A stretch of DNA of 64,000 nucleotides from Malus domestica. Taxonomy: Eukaryota; Streptophyta; Magnoliopsida; Rosales; Rosaceae. The stretch spans positions 4,533,501-4,597,500 of the forward strand of contig NC_091673.1 of the NCBI RefSeq assembly GCF_042453785.1, in the 5' to 3' direction. A model generated the notes under the pieces. It was not told where the DNA came from, made no database searches, and worked only from the letters and a program-made list of their open reading frames with translations. Below, piece after piece: positions 1 through 10,549 of this stretch. Made by a program: the position numbers and the translations under genes. How positions within the stretch are numbered: position 1 is the first letter of the stretch; every line of letters starts with the position of its first letter.

Positions 1-2542
1 AATACTTATAATGGAGTTTCCCTAGAACCTCCTACCTCATGTTCGACTACCTTTGTCAACACAAGTCCTCCAAACTTTCTAGCACAACACCTGAATCTAA
101 ACCAATTTACAAAAGCATGAACAAATGAAACCAAACACAAGTAAACGCATATTAGCAAGCAAGGAAGTGAGCAATTACAAATTATTAACTTGTGTAGCAT
201 AGACATTATTTTAGTACAACTTATACTTTAAATAACAACACTAATATAAAGCAAAAGTAATTTAAAGAAAAACAGAATGATTAAGTACTATAGAAACCAT
301 AATCCTCCACAAAAGCCGCATAAAAACGGCTTTGATCAACGAAATTTAAACTCACTTTCAAACGCCCAATCCTGAACTAAATGGTACAAAGTTAAATGTT
401 TTTGGAAACTTGTTTTGTGTAAATTATAACCACATAATATTGTGACTCAACTTTGAACATAGTTTTGGTCAACCAAAACTCAACGGAATTAAGTGAAATC
501 AGATGGGTTTTGATCATGGACATGTCTAGTTTCAATACACAGAAGTTTGGATAAAAAGGAACTCATAAGGACCTGGAAATCGAGAGCCAAAGTAGGCTAC
601 TTGAAACATAATTTTTCTCCGTAAAATAGAAGTTTTCTGCAATAGAGCACCATACTCTTTTAATTCAAATTACAATTTCAGGACACTTCCAAGCTGTCCA
701 GAAATCAAGTTTAACTTCTATTTCAATGTGTTACTTATATCATGCATAAATCTTCCTTTCGGCCAAAGACCACAGACATTTCAATAGAATTAAGGTATGT
801 ACTTTTCTTGTTTCTATACATTAATATAACAAATGACAAAGATAAGGAAATGAAAGGGGAAAAAGGGGCTCACCATCTTGCAAGTGAACTCGTTGCTCCA
901 TCACCTACTTTTCTCCTAATTCCTTGGCATTGGCTAGCACTTTGCTCCGTTCTCCATTGTGCTTTTCTGTATCATTCTTATCAACATCTTCATCCTCATT
1001 CCCTTCACCTTGATCCGTACCAGGTTGCATCCTCTGATAATATTATCTCTCGTAATTTCAGCACCACTCATTTGAAACCATCCAAAAGTAGGTTTGATGA
1101 TTATGGGAGCTCCTCCATTCGTTATCTCTGAGTTTGATTTTTATTTTTTTATTTTTCCAAGAAAAGGGAGTAGGGGAGTTCGCGGCGAGATAGGGACTAC
1201 GGTGATGATGGTTTGATGATCTGGGTTGGTCGGATAACGTGGCTTCGACGCTGGTCGGTCATGTGTGTGTCGTATGAGGAAGGGAAAAGAGAGATGGAGT
1301 GAGAGAGTTCTGGAGAATTCCAGAAATGAGTGGAAGAGACGGGAAGGCGTGAGAGAGTCCTCCCCCGAAACCCACCACATGAAAATTAAAATCCTCATTA
1401 TTCCTCATTAAAATTAATAAAATTTAATATAAATTGTCGAAAATAATATAAAATCTCGTTAATACAAATATGTAGTTTACAATAGTGAAATCCAGGAACG
1501 GGATTTCACACCTTATTTTATTCACTTGAAAACTTTGAAGTCTAAAAAACCTAGAAAACTTTATGTAGGCAACATAGGATTAAAAATTTGATTTCGTAGT
1601 AACAATTTTATCTTAGTTCACCTGCCGAATAATTTATGGCTACACCAATGGAGCAGACTCTAAAGACCACATGTTTACAAGAATGGAAGGCATGGTTGAC
1701 ACTGGTACAAACGGTGATAACAATGGGAGCATTAAGGATCTTGTAGCTGGTGATGAGGAGGGAGAGAACTCTGTAGCTTCCGTAGAGGATCAACTGCGCA
1801 AGGGAATGACTGTGTATGACGTATGATGTGTTCGAGATTGCTAATCTCGCATTCCCGGAATGTGTTTTCATCTGTAATATTAGGGCCCTAGTTAAAAAAA
1901 TTCTGACGAAAAACTAAAAGGGGGTGAAATTGCCGCTTATGATACTATCTTCCAAAATAGTGCTGGATAATTTGTTTCTGCAAAGCTGTTTTCAATATTT
2001 CTCCATACACATTCCTGCAGATGTTCTGCATAGCGGATCCACCTTACGACAAGACTCTCCTGCAGCTACAGAGTTTCTTATCGGGTCTATTCTGCAACGA
2101 GAAGTTACTTAGAACTAAGAAATGGAATGCACTTCATGAAAAAGTAATTACTAAACAGAATTGCAATGTATTCTTTAGCACCCTTATCATTTTAGCAAAT
2201 TTATACAGCAAGATAATTCTTCACGCGGTTTCTCCTGTACCTTTCCTCCCTCTGCCTACAGAAAAAACCAAACCCTCCTAGTCGCCGCTCCTTGCTCTGG
2301 CTTGGGATCGACGACAAACCAACCCCAAGCCGAGTGTTTTGTGCGTGCGCGGGAGGATATGTGGTTTAGTCGTCCACTCTACGCCAATAATTTTTCGTTT
2401 GAGATCAAACATTTTTGCATGTGGTCCAACATCCTTAGGGATAGGGTGTTGCATTTCCACCTATATGTCTCAGATTCGAAACTACCCCTCCACTAAATTT
2501 TTGTAACAGTTTCAACCCCTCCCCCTACCTTTAGTAATAAAT
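1..2542. other. Intergenic DNA with weak coding-like fragments
   Basis: No gene can be supported here. Two stretches on the + strand read like degraded exons. Bases about 1620-1829 keep an open acidic frame of roughly 67 codons (rich in D, E, G and N), and bases 2021-2110 follow a good acceptor-like TTCCTGCAG and read openly in two frames. Neither matches a family I recognise and they do not join into one gene. The CT-rich minus-strand stretch 1141-1398 could be a leader, but the frame after it is closed. Confidence 0.25.
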
Positions 2543-2692
2543 TAAAGCCACTTAATACTACAGTCTAATGATATTTCTCTTCACTTGTAAGTGAGAGGTT
2601 ATATGTTCAATTCTCGCCAAATGCGTATTTGAACAACATTATTGTTAATCTTTTAGTGTAGATAATATCGCTTATCGAAAAAAAAAAAAAAA
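2543..2692 (+). mobile_element. tRNA-derived SINE, about 150 bp
   Basis: The stretch ends in a run of about 15 A and carries a pol III B-box-like GTTCAATTC at 2605-2613, preceded by CACTTGTAAGTGAGAGG. That arrangement, and the ending TAGTGTAGATAATATCG before the A tail, fits a plant tRNA-derived SINE. The A box is weak and I could not find a clean target-site duplication, so the left end is approximate. It lies about 330 bp upstream of the SET-domain gene in the same orientation. Confidence 0.55.
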
Positions 2693-3021
2693 TTATTTTA
2701 TTTTTACATGTGATCCAATATCTTATTAGATAGTGTGTTAGGTTTCCTACATCCCGAGTTCAAAACTCTTAATTCCCTATACAAGTTTCGAATCCTTTCC
2801 TCACCTTAAAAATAATAAAAGTTTCCGTTTGGAATCTTAACGACGTCGTTCTGCTTTTTTTACCGGCTATATTTTACGACCTCGTCAAGACCGACATATC
2901 CGTTTAACGTTACAAGCAATGCAGAATAAAAAAGGCAATGTGACCGTTACATGATCCCAAATTCAAAAACCACATCGAAACGAAACCCTCACCCAAAAAA
3001 AAAAAACCGAAATTCAGATAG

Positions 3022-4656
3022 ATGAGAGAAGAAGCTCAACAGCAGGATCAGCTAGCAATGGCGACAGCAGAAGAGAAACTGCAGCAGCTCCGGTCCAAAG
3101 CCACGGAGCTTCTCCTGCGAGAAGAATGGCAGGAGTCCGTACAAGCATACTCTCACTTCATCACCCTCTGCCAATCCCACATCTCAAATTTCCCTCAAAA
3201 CCCCAACCCCGACCCCGATCATCTGCCCAAGCTCCGAAAATCCCTCTGCCTTGCCCTCTCCAACCGGGCCGAAGCGCGATCCAGGCTCCGAGATTTCGCT
3301 GAAGCATTGAGGGATTGTGATCGGGCATTGGAAATCGAGAGGGCCCATTTCAAGACTCTTGTCTGCAAAGGCAAGATCTTGCTGAATCTGAACAGGTATT
3401 CCATGGCGCTGGACTACTTTCGAACAGCTCAGCTCGACCCGCGGGCTAACGGGAGCTCTGTGGACCTCGATGGGTACTTGCAGAAGTCCAAGAAGCTCGA
3501 GCTGATGTCTAGAACTGGAGCTTTTGATCTCTCTGAATGGGTTGTTAACGGGTTTCGTGGGAAGCCTCTGGAACCGGCTGAGTACATTGGTGCAGTGCAG
3601 ATCAAGAAATCGGAGATTAGAGGGCGTGGACTGTTTGTGACGAAGAACATTGATGCCGGAACTTTGGTTTTGGTCACGAAAGCGGTTGCTACGGAGAGGG
3701 GAATTTTTCCTGGTCAAGATTTGGACGAGAATACACAATTGGTCATGTGGAAGAACTTCACTGAAAAGGTGATGGACTCCATGGCTAAATGTTTGAGAAT
3801 CCGCGATTTGATTAGTACATTGTCGAGTGGGGAAGATGAGGATGAGCTTGAGGTCCCTGAGATCAATCGATTTAAGCCCGAGGCGAAGCACAATGGCGGC
3901 TGCCATAATGAGAAAGAGCATGATGCGAGCAGGATTTTGAGCATACTGGATGTCAATTCACTTGTTGAGGATGCAGTTTCTTCCAAGGTTTTGGGGAAGA
4001 ACAACGATTACTACGGTGTTGGGCTGTGGGTGCTGGCTTCATTCATCAACCATTCATGTGTGCCGAATGCAAGACGTATGCATGTAGGAGATTATGTAAT
4101 GGTTCATGCTTCTAGAGATGTCAAGGCCGGGGAGGAGATAACATTTGCATATTTTGATGTGCTTTCACCATTGGAAAAGCGCAACGAAAGTAGCAAGACA
4201 TGGGGTTTTAGATGTAACTGCAAGAGGTGCAAGTTTGAGGAGAAACTGTATTCTAGAGAAGACTTGAGAGAGATTGAGATGGGTCTCGAAAGAGGGATGG
4301 ATGCCGGCGCAGTAGTTTACAAGCTGGAGGAAGGCATGAGGAGGTGGATGGTGAAGGAAAGGGAGAAAGGGTACTTGAGAGCATCGTTTTGGGAAGCATG
4401 CTCTCAGGCTTATTACTCAGAGAAGTCGGCAAAGGGGTGGGGAAGACGCATACCGCCAATGGAGACGGTGGTTGATAGCGTTGTGGAAGCGGTGGGAAGC
4501 GACGAGAGGGTGCTGAAGATGGTGGCGGAGAAGTTGAAGGGACGTGGTGGAGGAATGGTGGAAATGGAGAGAGCTATGAAGTTGGGAAGAGGGGTGTATG
4601 GGAAAGTAGTGAAAAAGCAAGCAATGAAGACTCTTCTTGGTTTAGACATTCTTTAA
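3022..4656 (+). CDS. TPR and SET domain protein (SMYD-like lysine methyltransferase family)
   Basis: Single-exon gene of 544 residues. An N-terminal TPR-like helical region (about residues 75-140, with NRAEARSRLRDFAEALRDCD) precedes a split SET domain. The SET part starts with EIRGRGLF near residue 198, carries the cofactor-site NHSC at 343-346 and GEEITFAYFD near 370, and closes with a zinc-binding post-SET CNCKRC near 398. This is the SMYD-type layout, with the SET halves separated by a long insert (about 225-320). The family transfers methyl groups from SAM to protein lysines; the substrate here is unknown. It resembles the Arabidopsis TPR/SET protein At1g33400. A second ATG at 3058 (MATAEEKL) is an alternative start. 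No introns are needed and the reading frame is intact. Confidence 0.88.
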   Translation: MREEAQQQDQLAMATAEEKLQQLRSKATELLLREEWQESVQAYSHFITLCQSHISNFPQNPNPDPDHLPKLRKSLCLALSNRAEARSRLRDFAEALRDCDRALEIERAHFKTLVCKGKILLNLNRYSMALDYFRTAQLDPRANGSSVDLDGYLQKSKKLELMSRTGAFDLSEWVVNGFRGKPLEPAEYIGAVQIKKSEIRGRGLFVTKNIDAGTLVLVTKAVATERGIFPGQDLDENTQLVMWKNFTEKVMDSMAKCLRIRDLISTLSSGEDEDELEVPEINRFKPEAKHNGGCHNEKEHDASRILSILDVNSLVEDAVSSKVLGKNNDYYGVGLWVLASFINHSCVPNARRMHVGDYVMVHASRDVKAGEEITFAYFDVLSPLEKRNESSKTWGFRCNCKRCKFEEKLYSREDLREIEMGLERGMDAGAVVYKLEEGMRRWMVKEREKGYLRASFWEACSQAYYSEKSAKGWGRRIPPMETVVDSVVEAVGSDERVLKMVAEKLKGRGGGMVEMERAMKLGRGVYGKVVKKQAMKTLLGLDIL

Positions 4657-4804
4657 TTAAAGCTATTAACTAATAGCCTAAATTTTCAATCTTTATATTT
4701 TCTTGTATTAGCAAATAATCCACTGATGATCTGATTTCTTGTTCAACCAATGCAATTTTTTTATTTTTCGACAAGTCGATATTTTGAACTACTCCAATTT
4801 GGGA

Positions 4805-4850
4805 GCAGATGATGACAATTTCGTCAATGGCGCACGGCTTGAAGCTTATA
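4805..4850 (+). pseudogene. Relic of the 3' end of a CYP704 P450
   Basis: About 40 bases here match the last coding bases of the P450 at 17053-19080 (around 19022-19065) with only a few differences; the shared core is GTCAATGGCGCA-GGCTTGAAGCTTA, the codons for SMAHGLKL. No upstream P450 exon is present. The relic is followed at 4918-5300 by sequence matching the gene that lies downstream of the intact P450, so both came from one duplicated segment. Confidence 0.8.
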
Positions 4851-4917
4851 TACTAGAAAATAGCTTTGGAATTGCTTTTACAGCAAATAAACGCCACGGA
4901 AAACCAGATAGAATTGT

Positions 4918-5300
4918 AGATCAGGAGATCAGTTTCTTCTCCTTCTTCTTCTTCTCCTTCTCCTCTGGTCTTTCATCATCAATCCTGTCCTGGCTCGAAA
5001 AATTGCATGAAACCAGGGATACAGCCCGAAGCCGAAGAAAGCTTTGTAGAATATGTAGCAACAAGAAAACAGACGCGTAATGGTTACCAAGTCATAAAAG
5101 TCATGCTAACATCCATCAAAACTACCTCCAACAGAAGAAAGAATTCCAGAAATTACCTTCCAGACAGGCGTAAAGCAGCTAGCAGCCCGGCAAATTACGC
5201 AGAGCAGAGCAGCCGAGGAGCCAGCTTTCGCATCCTAGACAGGCGTAAAACACCAAATAGACTAAAGCCAACAAGAGGCCAACGTTGAAATTCATAACAA
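4918..5300 (-). pseudogene. Relic of the Mpo1-like (DUF962) gene
   Basis: Minus-strand remains of the gene at 19363-20383. Bases 4918-5065 correspond to its last exon and adjoining intron (around 19365-19500), including the last-exon tail and the intron motif GCAACAAGAAAACA. Bases 5118-5300 join the third-exon edge directly to exon 1 sequence (around 20036-20215, shared core GCAAATTACRCAGAGCAGAGC). Compared with the intact gene, about 460 bp between those parts are missing and short deletions disrupt exon 1. It cannot encode the protein. The 370 bases beyond it to the SEC15 gene show nothing else. Confidence 0.8.
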
Positions 5301-5670
5301 CATGGTTTCCCAACACTGAAAACCCAAAATGCAGCATCTTCCGCAATCAATAACATTTATGTAAGACAAAGAGCTCTAGTGCATAATGCACCTACAACAA
5401 GGCTACTATTTCTTTTCCCAAACAAATTGGACATATTTCTTATACTATGGGAACGATAGAAGCATCGTTCTAATGTAAAACGAAACAAAACTTTCAAATA
5501 ACTGGAACAAGCGAACGTTATTATACGAACACAACTTAGCAAGAAATATTAGAAAAAATCCCATTCATTCTAAACAGAAACAAAAAGAACGCTGGGAAAA
5601 ATTATATTAATAATCAATGAAAAAGAAATCTCTTTGTTCTAATGCAGAATGGAGAAAGGTTTATCAAGCC

Positions 5671-8040
5671 TCAGTTGAAGTCCTTCAATCTTTTCTTAAG
5701 CGTATCAATTGATTTCTTACGAGCACTTTGCTTGGTATTCCTGTTCGAAAGGCTCCCAAAAATACCATCAGCAGAATCCTTGAATTTCTCGCAGATACTA
5801 GCCACCTTTTTATAATCCAAAGCGTTGTAGTTTTTCTCCCTTATCACAGGATTCATGAAGTTCTCTGGCTGACTGCTCGACAAAAGGTTTATCAGCTGTC
5901 GTGCTTCTATCAAGCAACTTCTAAAACTACCTTCTTTGTAAATTTCGCTCAAGCCGGTACTGTGAAACCTCTCGTCTGCAAAATTCTCCAACATCTTCAA
6001 ATCATAGTTGATACCCATAACTGCATTAGCATTGAACCTCTTGACGCTATCACTTAGAAAAGTCGACACTATAGTGTTAGAAATGTGTTCGAGAGCCCCA
6101 CTCCCGACCTTGTATAAAGCATCCAAAGGTAAAATTTGTTGTGCCGTCGACATAAGAGTATCGAGGTAAATAACAACTTCATTTATACACTCATTTCCAT
6201 TCTGTGGCATTTCCTCCATAGTCCAATTGATATTCTCTGTAAGTGCCATAAACTCATCCAACTTAGTGTTTACAAACTTCAGCAAAGCAAGATAAGCTTC
6301 ATCCCTTGAAGTCTTTAGAACCACCTTAGCAGTTAAACTAGCTTGAGGCCTCTCAACTGAACGGATTGGGATCCGACACAGTTGGGCTGCATGACGAAGA
6401 AAATAGTCACAAGCTCTTTCAAGTACCGATATGTTTGCAGCAATCTGCATCGCTTGAGAGACACCAATGTTACCGCTTTGAATTGTATTAAGTATCACCT
6501 CATTTAACACATCAATCAAGAGTTTGTCCAGATACTTCCTCACAACATCATAATAATTAGTATGTGCCCCATGAGACAGGTAATCGACAGACCCCTTGAT
6601 GAATGATCTGACAATTCGGCAGGTATCAGGTACTGCAGAGGAGAATGGTGCAATATACGGAAAAGCCGGTATTATGTCTGATGTCTGGAGATTGAATGAC
6701 AGGACATTACTTTCGTAGTCAGTGTCCTTTTTCAAGACCATCTGCTCGTAGGTATCATTGGCAATAACATTTGCGATTTGTTTACGACACTCTCCTGAAA
6801 GAAGCTCGTGGTATTTCTTTCGGCTCTTGTCAAGCGTCTCAAGAAGTGGTCCCACTTCGTATCCATATTGTCTAAGAGTAGAGCCAAGAAGAGTCACATA
6901 ATCCTTTACCAAAAGAAGATGGGTTGCAGAATTCATAAGGGAGAATTGTTCCTCTACCAGAGACTTCATTTTCGCTAAAGCCGTGTCCCACATTGTTTCA
7001 ACTTGCTCGGCTAACAGCAGGCCCCCAGCAGTCCTCAATACCCGATCCTCCACTATGAAGTATCCAGCAATTTGAGCCAAAAAAGTTTGGTAGGATTCAA
7101 CAAAAGGCTGTGCTGAAGAGATCTGCAAGTCTGAATTAAGCTGCAACAATCGATTTCTGTAGTAATATTCCCAAAACTGGTCTTGGATTCCAAGGCAACT
7201 TTGGATGTGATATGCCCTGTATAGAGGAGTCAAATCAACCTTCAAAATAGATTCTTCAACAATCTCTTCAACATCTAAAGTATATGCGAAATCTCCCAGC
7301 CCCGAAATATTCTGCTCCTCAACTACCCTTTGGAGTTCGAGAATTTCCTCAGCCTTCTGACGGGCAGATGCAGCATGGCCTATTGCGGTTTGTCCAATAT
7401 CCTTTGCAGAACTCCTTATGTGAACCAGCCATTCATTGAATTGACTGGTTACTTTCTTCTCAATGTGCAATTTAATGATCGGAATTCTCTTCTCTATGAC
7501 CATTCTTAGTGTCCTAACAGGAATATTCTGCAGGTAATTTTTCTCAATCAAATCCAAAGTTTTCAATGCCGGGTAAAACTGGCCTTCGGAAATGTGTTTA
7601 TTAAACTTAACACAGAGCTCCAACACCTGTACACAGTTCTTGGACATTTTGATAGCTTCCGTCACATTCTTTTTTATTGAATAAGATTCAAGAAGCTCCT
7701 CGAGTTTAATCAGCAAAGCACTCCCGACCTCTTGCAACTTGAAATTATCACTGGAGAGCTGGCCTTTGAGCTCTTCGGCGTCAACCAACACTCCACGAAG
7801 CTCATCAACTGCAAGAATGAATTCCTCATAATGAGTCTTGCAGAGCTCCTCAATTTCGACTTCCTTCTTTTTTACAACATGCTTGAGCTGGTGGAGGAGT
7901 GATTCTGGCCTCCCCATCTCAAATACATGCCGGACAATAGGACCGAGGTCATCCCCATTCCCAATCAATGTAGCAAGAACCAAGTCCTCACCAGTATCCC
8001 CATTCTCTGTAGGAATTCTTCTCCTCGCTTTTGACTCCAT
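5671..8040 (-). CDS. SEC15B: Exocyst complex subunit SEC15 (SEC15B-like)
   Basis: Intronless coding region of 789 residues, the usual length for plant SEC15. The protein is helical throughout and begins [20 protein letters not shown], the conserved plant SEC15 N-terminus. The C-terminal domain contains [20 protein letters not shown] and ends in the basic tail [18 protein letters not shown]15 is part of the octameric exocyst that tethers secretory vesicles to the plasma membrane and links them to Rab GTPases. Details such as [28 protein letters not shown] favour the SEC15B over the SEC15A branch (from memory). The open frame extends 12 codons upstream, but that part lies in the leader and runs through a splice acceptor, so the ATG at 8040 is the start. 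Confidence 0.95.
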   Translation of the reverse strand: MESKARRRIPTENGDTGEDLVLATLIGNGDDLGPIVRHVFEMGRPESLLHQLKHVVKKKEVEIEELCKTHYEEFILAVDELRGVLVDAEELKGQLSSDNFKLQEVGSALLIKLEELLESYSIKKNVTEAIKMSKNCVQVLELCVKFNKHISEGQFYPALKTLDLIEKNYLQNIPVRTLRMVIEKRIPIIKLHIEKKVTSQFNEWLVHIRSSAKDIGQTAIGHAASARQKAEEILELQRVVEEQNISGLGDFAYTLDVEEIVEESILKVDLTPLYRAYHIQSCLGIQDQFWEYYYRNRLLQLNSDLQISSAQPFVESYQTFLAQIAGYFIVEDRVLRTAGGLLLAEQVETMWDTALAKMKSLVEEQFSLMNSATHLLLVKDYVTLLGSTLRQYGYEVGPLLETLDKSRKKYHELLSGECRKQIANVIANDTYEQMVLKKDTDYESNVLSFNLQTSDIIPAFPYIAPFSSAVPDTCRIVRSFIKGSVDYLSHGAHTNYYDVVRKYLDKLLIDVLNEVILNTIQSGNIGVSQAMQIAANISVLERACDYFLRHAAQLCRIPIRSVERPQASLTAKVVLKTSRDEAYLALLKFVNTKLDEFMALTENINWTMEEMPQNGNECINEVVIYLDTLMSTAQQILPLDALYKVGSGALEHISNTIVSTFLSDSVKRFNANAVMGINYDLKMLENFADERFHSTGLSEIYKEGSFRSCLIEARQLINLLSSSQPENFMNPVIREKNYNALDYKKVASICEKFKDSADGIFGSLSNRNTKQSARKKSIDTLKKRLKDFN

Positions 8041-8044
8041 TCTT

Positions 8045-8403
8045 CTGAAAGAAACAACAAAAAACAAACAAAACACTTTTAAATCAAATTACACACCACA
8101 AGAACAAAACAATTAAGTAAAAATTTAAGCTGAACAAAACACACAAGCAAATTTATACCTTACTCATCCGAATTAAGCAAAGAAAACAGAACATAATCAT
8201 TTCTCATAACCTAATACATACATATCCATAACAGATTCAAGGGATTACAATGCACATTCTTAGAAAAAATCCAGTTGGGTAGCCCGAAGAAGACGAAAAT
8301 ATTTGCCTATAACCAAATTAACCCTAATTAAGTTACCCATTTACTAGCTCAGAAAAATAATCAGCAAAAAAGGGGAATTTTCCAATTTGGGGGCGAAATG
8401 CAC
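8045..8403 (-). other. Probable 5'-UTR intron of SEC15
   Basis: Reading the minus strand, CAG|GTGCAT at 8404/8403 makes a donor and TTTCTTTCAG ending at 8045 makes a strong acceptor four bases upstream of the SEC15 ATG. The enclosed 359 bases are AT-rich, as plant introns are. Other donors further upstream are possible, so the left (5') limit is inferred. Confidence 0.55.
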
Positions 8404-10499
8404 CTGAGAACGACGACAAAAAAAATCAATAAAAATGGAAACTTTTTTCTCTTAATATGTTAGAGGAACATTCTAAATCACGCCTTCACAGCCTAAAAAT
8501 GGTGGAAAATTGAAACATCAGTAAGAAAAAGCAAGATAAAAACAACCCAGAAAAGGAACAAACCAAGAATTCAATCGATCAATTCAGAAAACTGAAGGAA
8601 TAACATAGAACAAAAAACCCAGATGTATTTTCGACAAAATGTGAAAGCTTTGATTGTTAAAAGGGATAACTTACAGAGAGAAGCTGTTTATTTTCTTCTT
8701 CCTCCAAATCTAACGAGAAAATGCGACTATTCTAATGGAATTATTTGGATTAAAAAAAAAAAAAAAAAAGCCTTTACTTTTCCTGTTTATTCTGTTGTTT
8801 ATTTTCTGTGTTTTCCATTTCGAAATGGATTATGCTTTTCTGCGTGCAATTGTTCGAGCTGGGAATTTGGCATTCCGCAACAAAATTTTTAACTTTTTTC
8901 ATCTTTTTGCGATGCTGCCTATGCTTGTGAGGCGGAGGCCGGTGTCTTCCGTCCATGGAGATTTTCGCGCACTCGGTATCTTATTGGCGAGTGAAAGAGA
9001 AGACGGGCCCACCCTTTTCTGGGTCCCACTCCCATTTGAACAACCTCAATTCTCCGCTGGGTTCAAATGTTTATTTTACCCTTACACAAAAGTCAAAAAG
9101 AGGGAAAATTTCAAGGACTACATTTCTCTCGTAGCAATATTTCCATGTATCATTTTTTCTTTTCATTTGAAAATGCTTTTAAAATAATTAAAAATATTTT
9201 TAACGTAGTTGATTTTAGATTTTAAAAGTACTTTAAGTACTTTTTGAAAGAAGAATCAGATATGTGATTCTCGCAAAAAAGATCTTCAAATGTTTTTCCA
9301 AGATCCACTTGAATTATTACTAAAGATTAGCTTTAAAAACATTTTCACCAAAACCTTTTCAGTCAACTTAAAAGCACTCTCCACACAAATAATTAAAAAG
9401 TATACACTACAACGTGAGATTCTGTATTTGAACTCTCCTCCATTTATATGACTTGTCTTGAAAAAAGCTTGCTCTATTTCTTCGTATGGTCGTCTAACGA
9501 TAATCACGTTAGTGATCTTAAAACCAAAAGTTAAAAATCCAATACTGATCTAAGAAGTGGTTCCAAACTAATCTGAAATCTGGGTCCCTTGATCCTGACT
9601 TGTGTTGTTAATGCACACCCATATGCGTATGTGTATTACACAAGTGCACAAATGGGGTGCAAGTGTAACAAGTCAAGAGAATAGTTCAACGGTTGGCTTT
9701 GTGATTGTGTTCCACTACTAAGGAATAAGGAGGTTTCATGATTGAGAACAAAGTCTCGTATCGGAAACTTCACAAGATAAATTATAATTTATATTGCATA
9801 GTTTTACTCTTAATTGCACCGATGCCTTTTGCGATAACACATGACGAAATGTCAGGCTAATGCAACTAGTACAATTAGTAGAGCATTGGCCCCAAGTGCT
9901 TTGCGAAAACATTTATATTATGGGATAGGCGCGAGCGCACTTTATTTGTTCTCTAAGTTGGTGACTCCTCCTGACGTTTTTTATTACAAAATGCTTAACA
10001 GAATCTTAAACGTTTTGGATAAACCTATATCCCAAAATTTATGGAGCTTAATTATGCTTATGGCTAGATTACAAAACGGATGTGACATGCCTCGTCAAAA
10101 GTCATTAGCCACCAACCAAAGAAAACTAATGGGAGACCAATAGTTTATTCAAGCTTTAGTTGCATATGCCATGCACAAGCCATGGCTTAATTACCTCGTC
10201 AAACGTAACCCCCACAACACTTGTTTAGTATATTATCTATATACTAAAATCCAGTTCAAAAAACACTGTTCACCAGCACTAAATGACGAAAATGAACCTC
10301 AACAAACTGCACGCCCCAGTTGTTTCTCCTCCTTGGCACAGTAAAATGACGCCTTTGGTCATGTTGGCCACAAGTCCATCGTCATCCAAGCGTCTGCTTC
10401 GACTACATCTTCTCGATTTTTCCTTCCGTTTCTACTTCTCTCTCACAAATCTCTGCTTTTTATCGCTCCCAAATCTAACGTTCTATCTCCCACGAAATG

Positions 10500-10549
<50 letters not shown>

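Noticed and set aside
742-1131. 129-codon open frame
   Set aside because: No domain, no homologue recalled, and it runs through intron-like AT-rich sequence; treated as chance.
3184-3921. 245-codon open frame opposite the SET gene
   Set aside because: It lies wholly antisense to a strongly conserved coding exon and has no family likeness; a shadow of codon bias.
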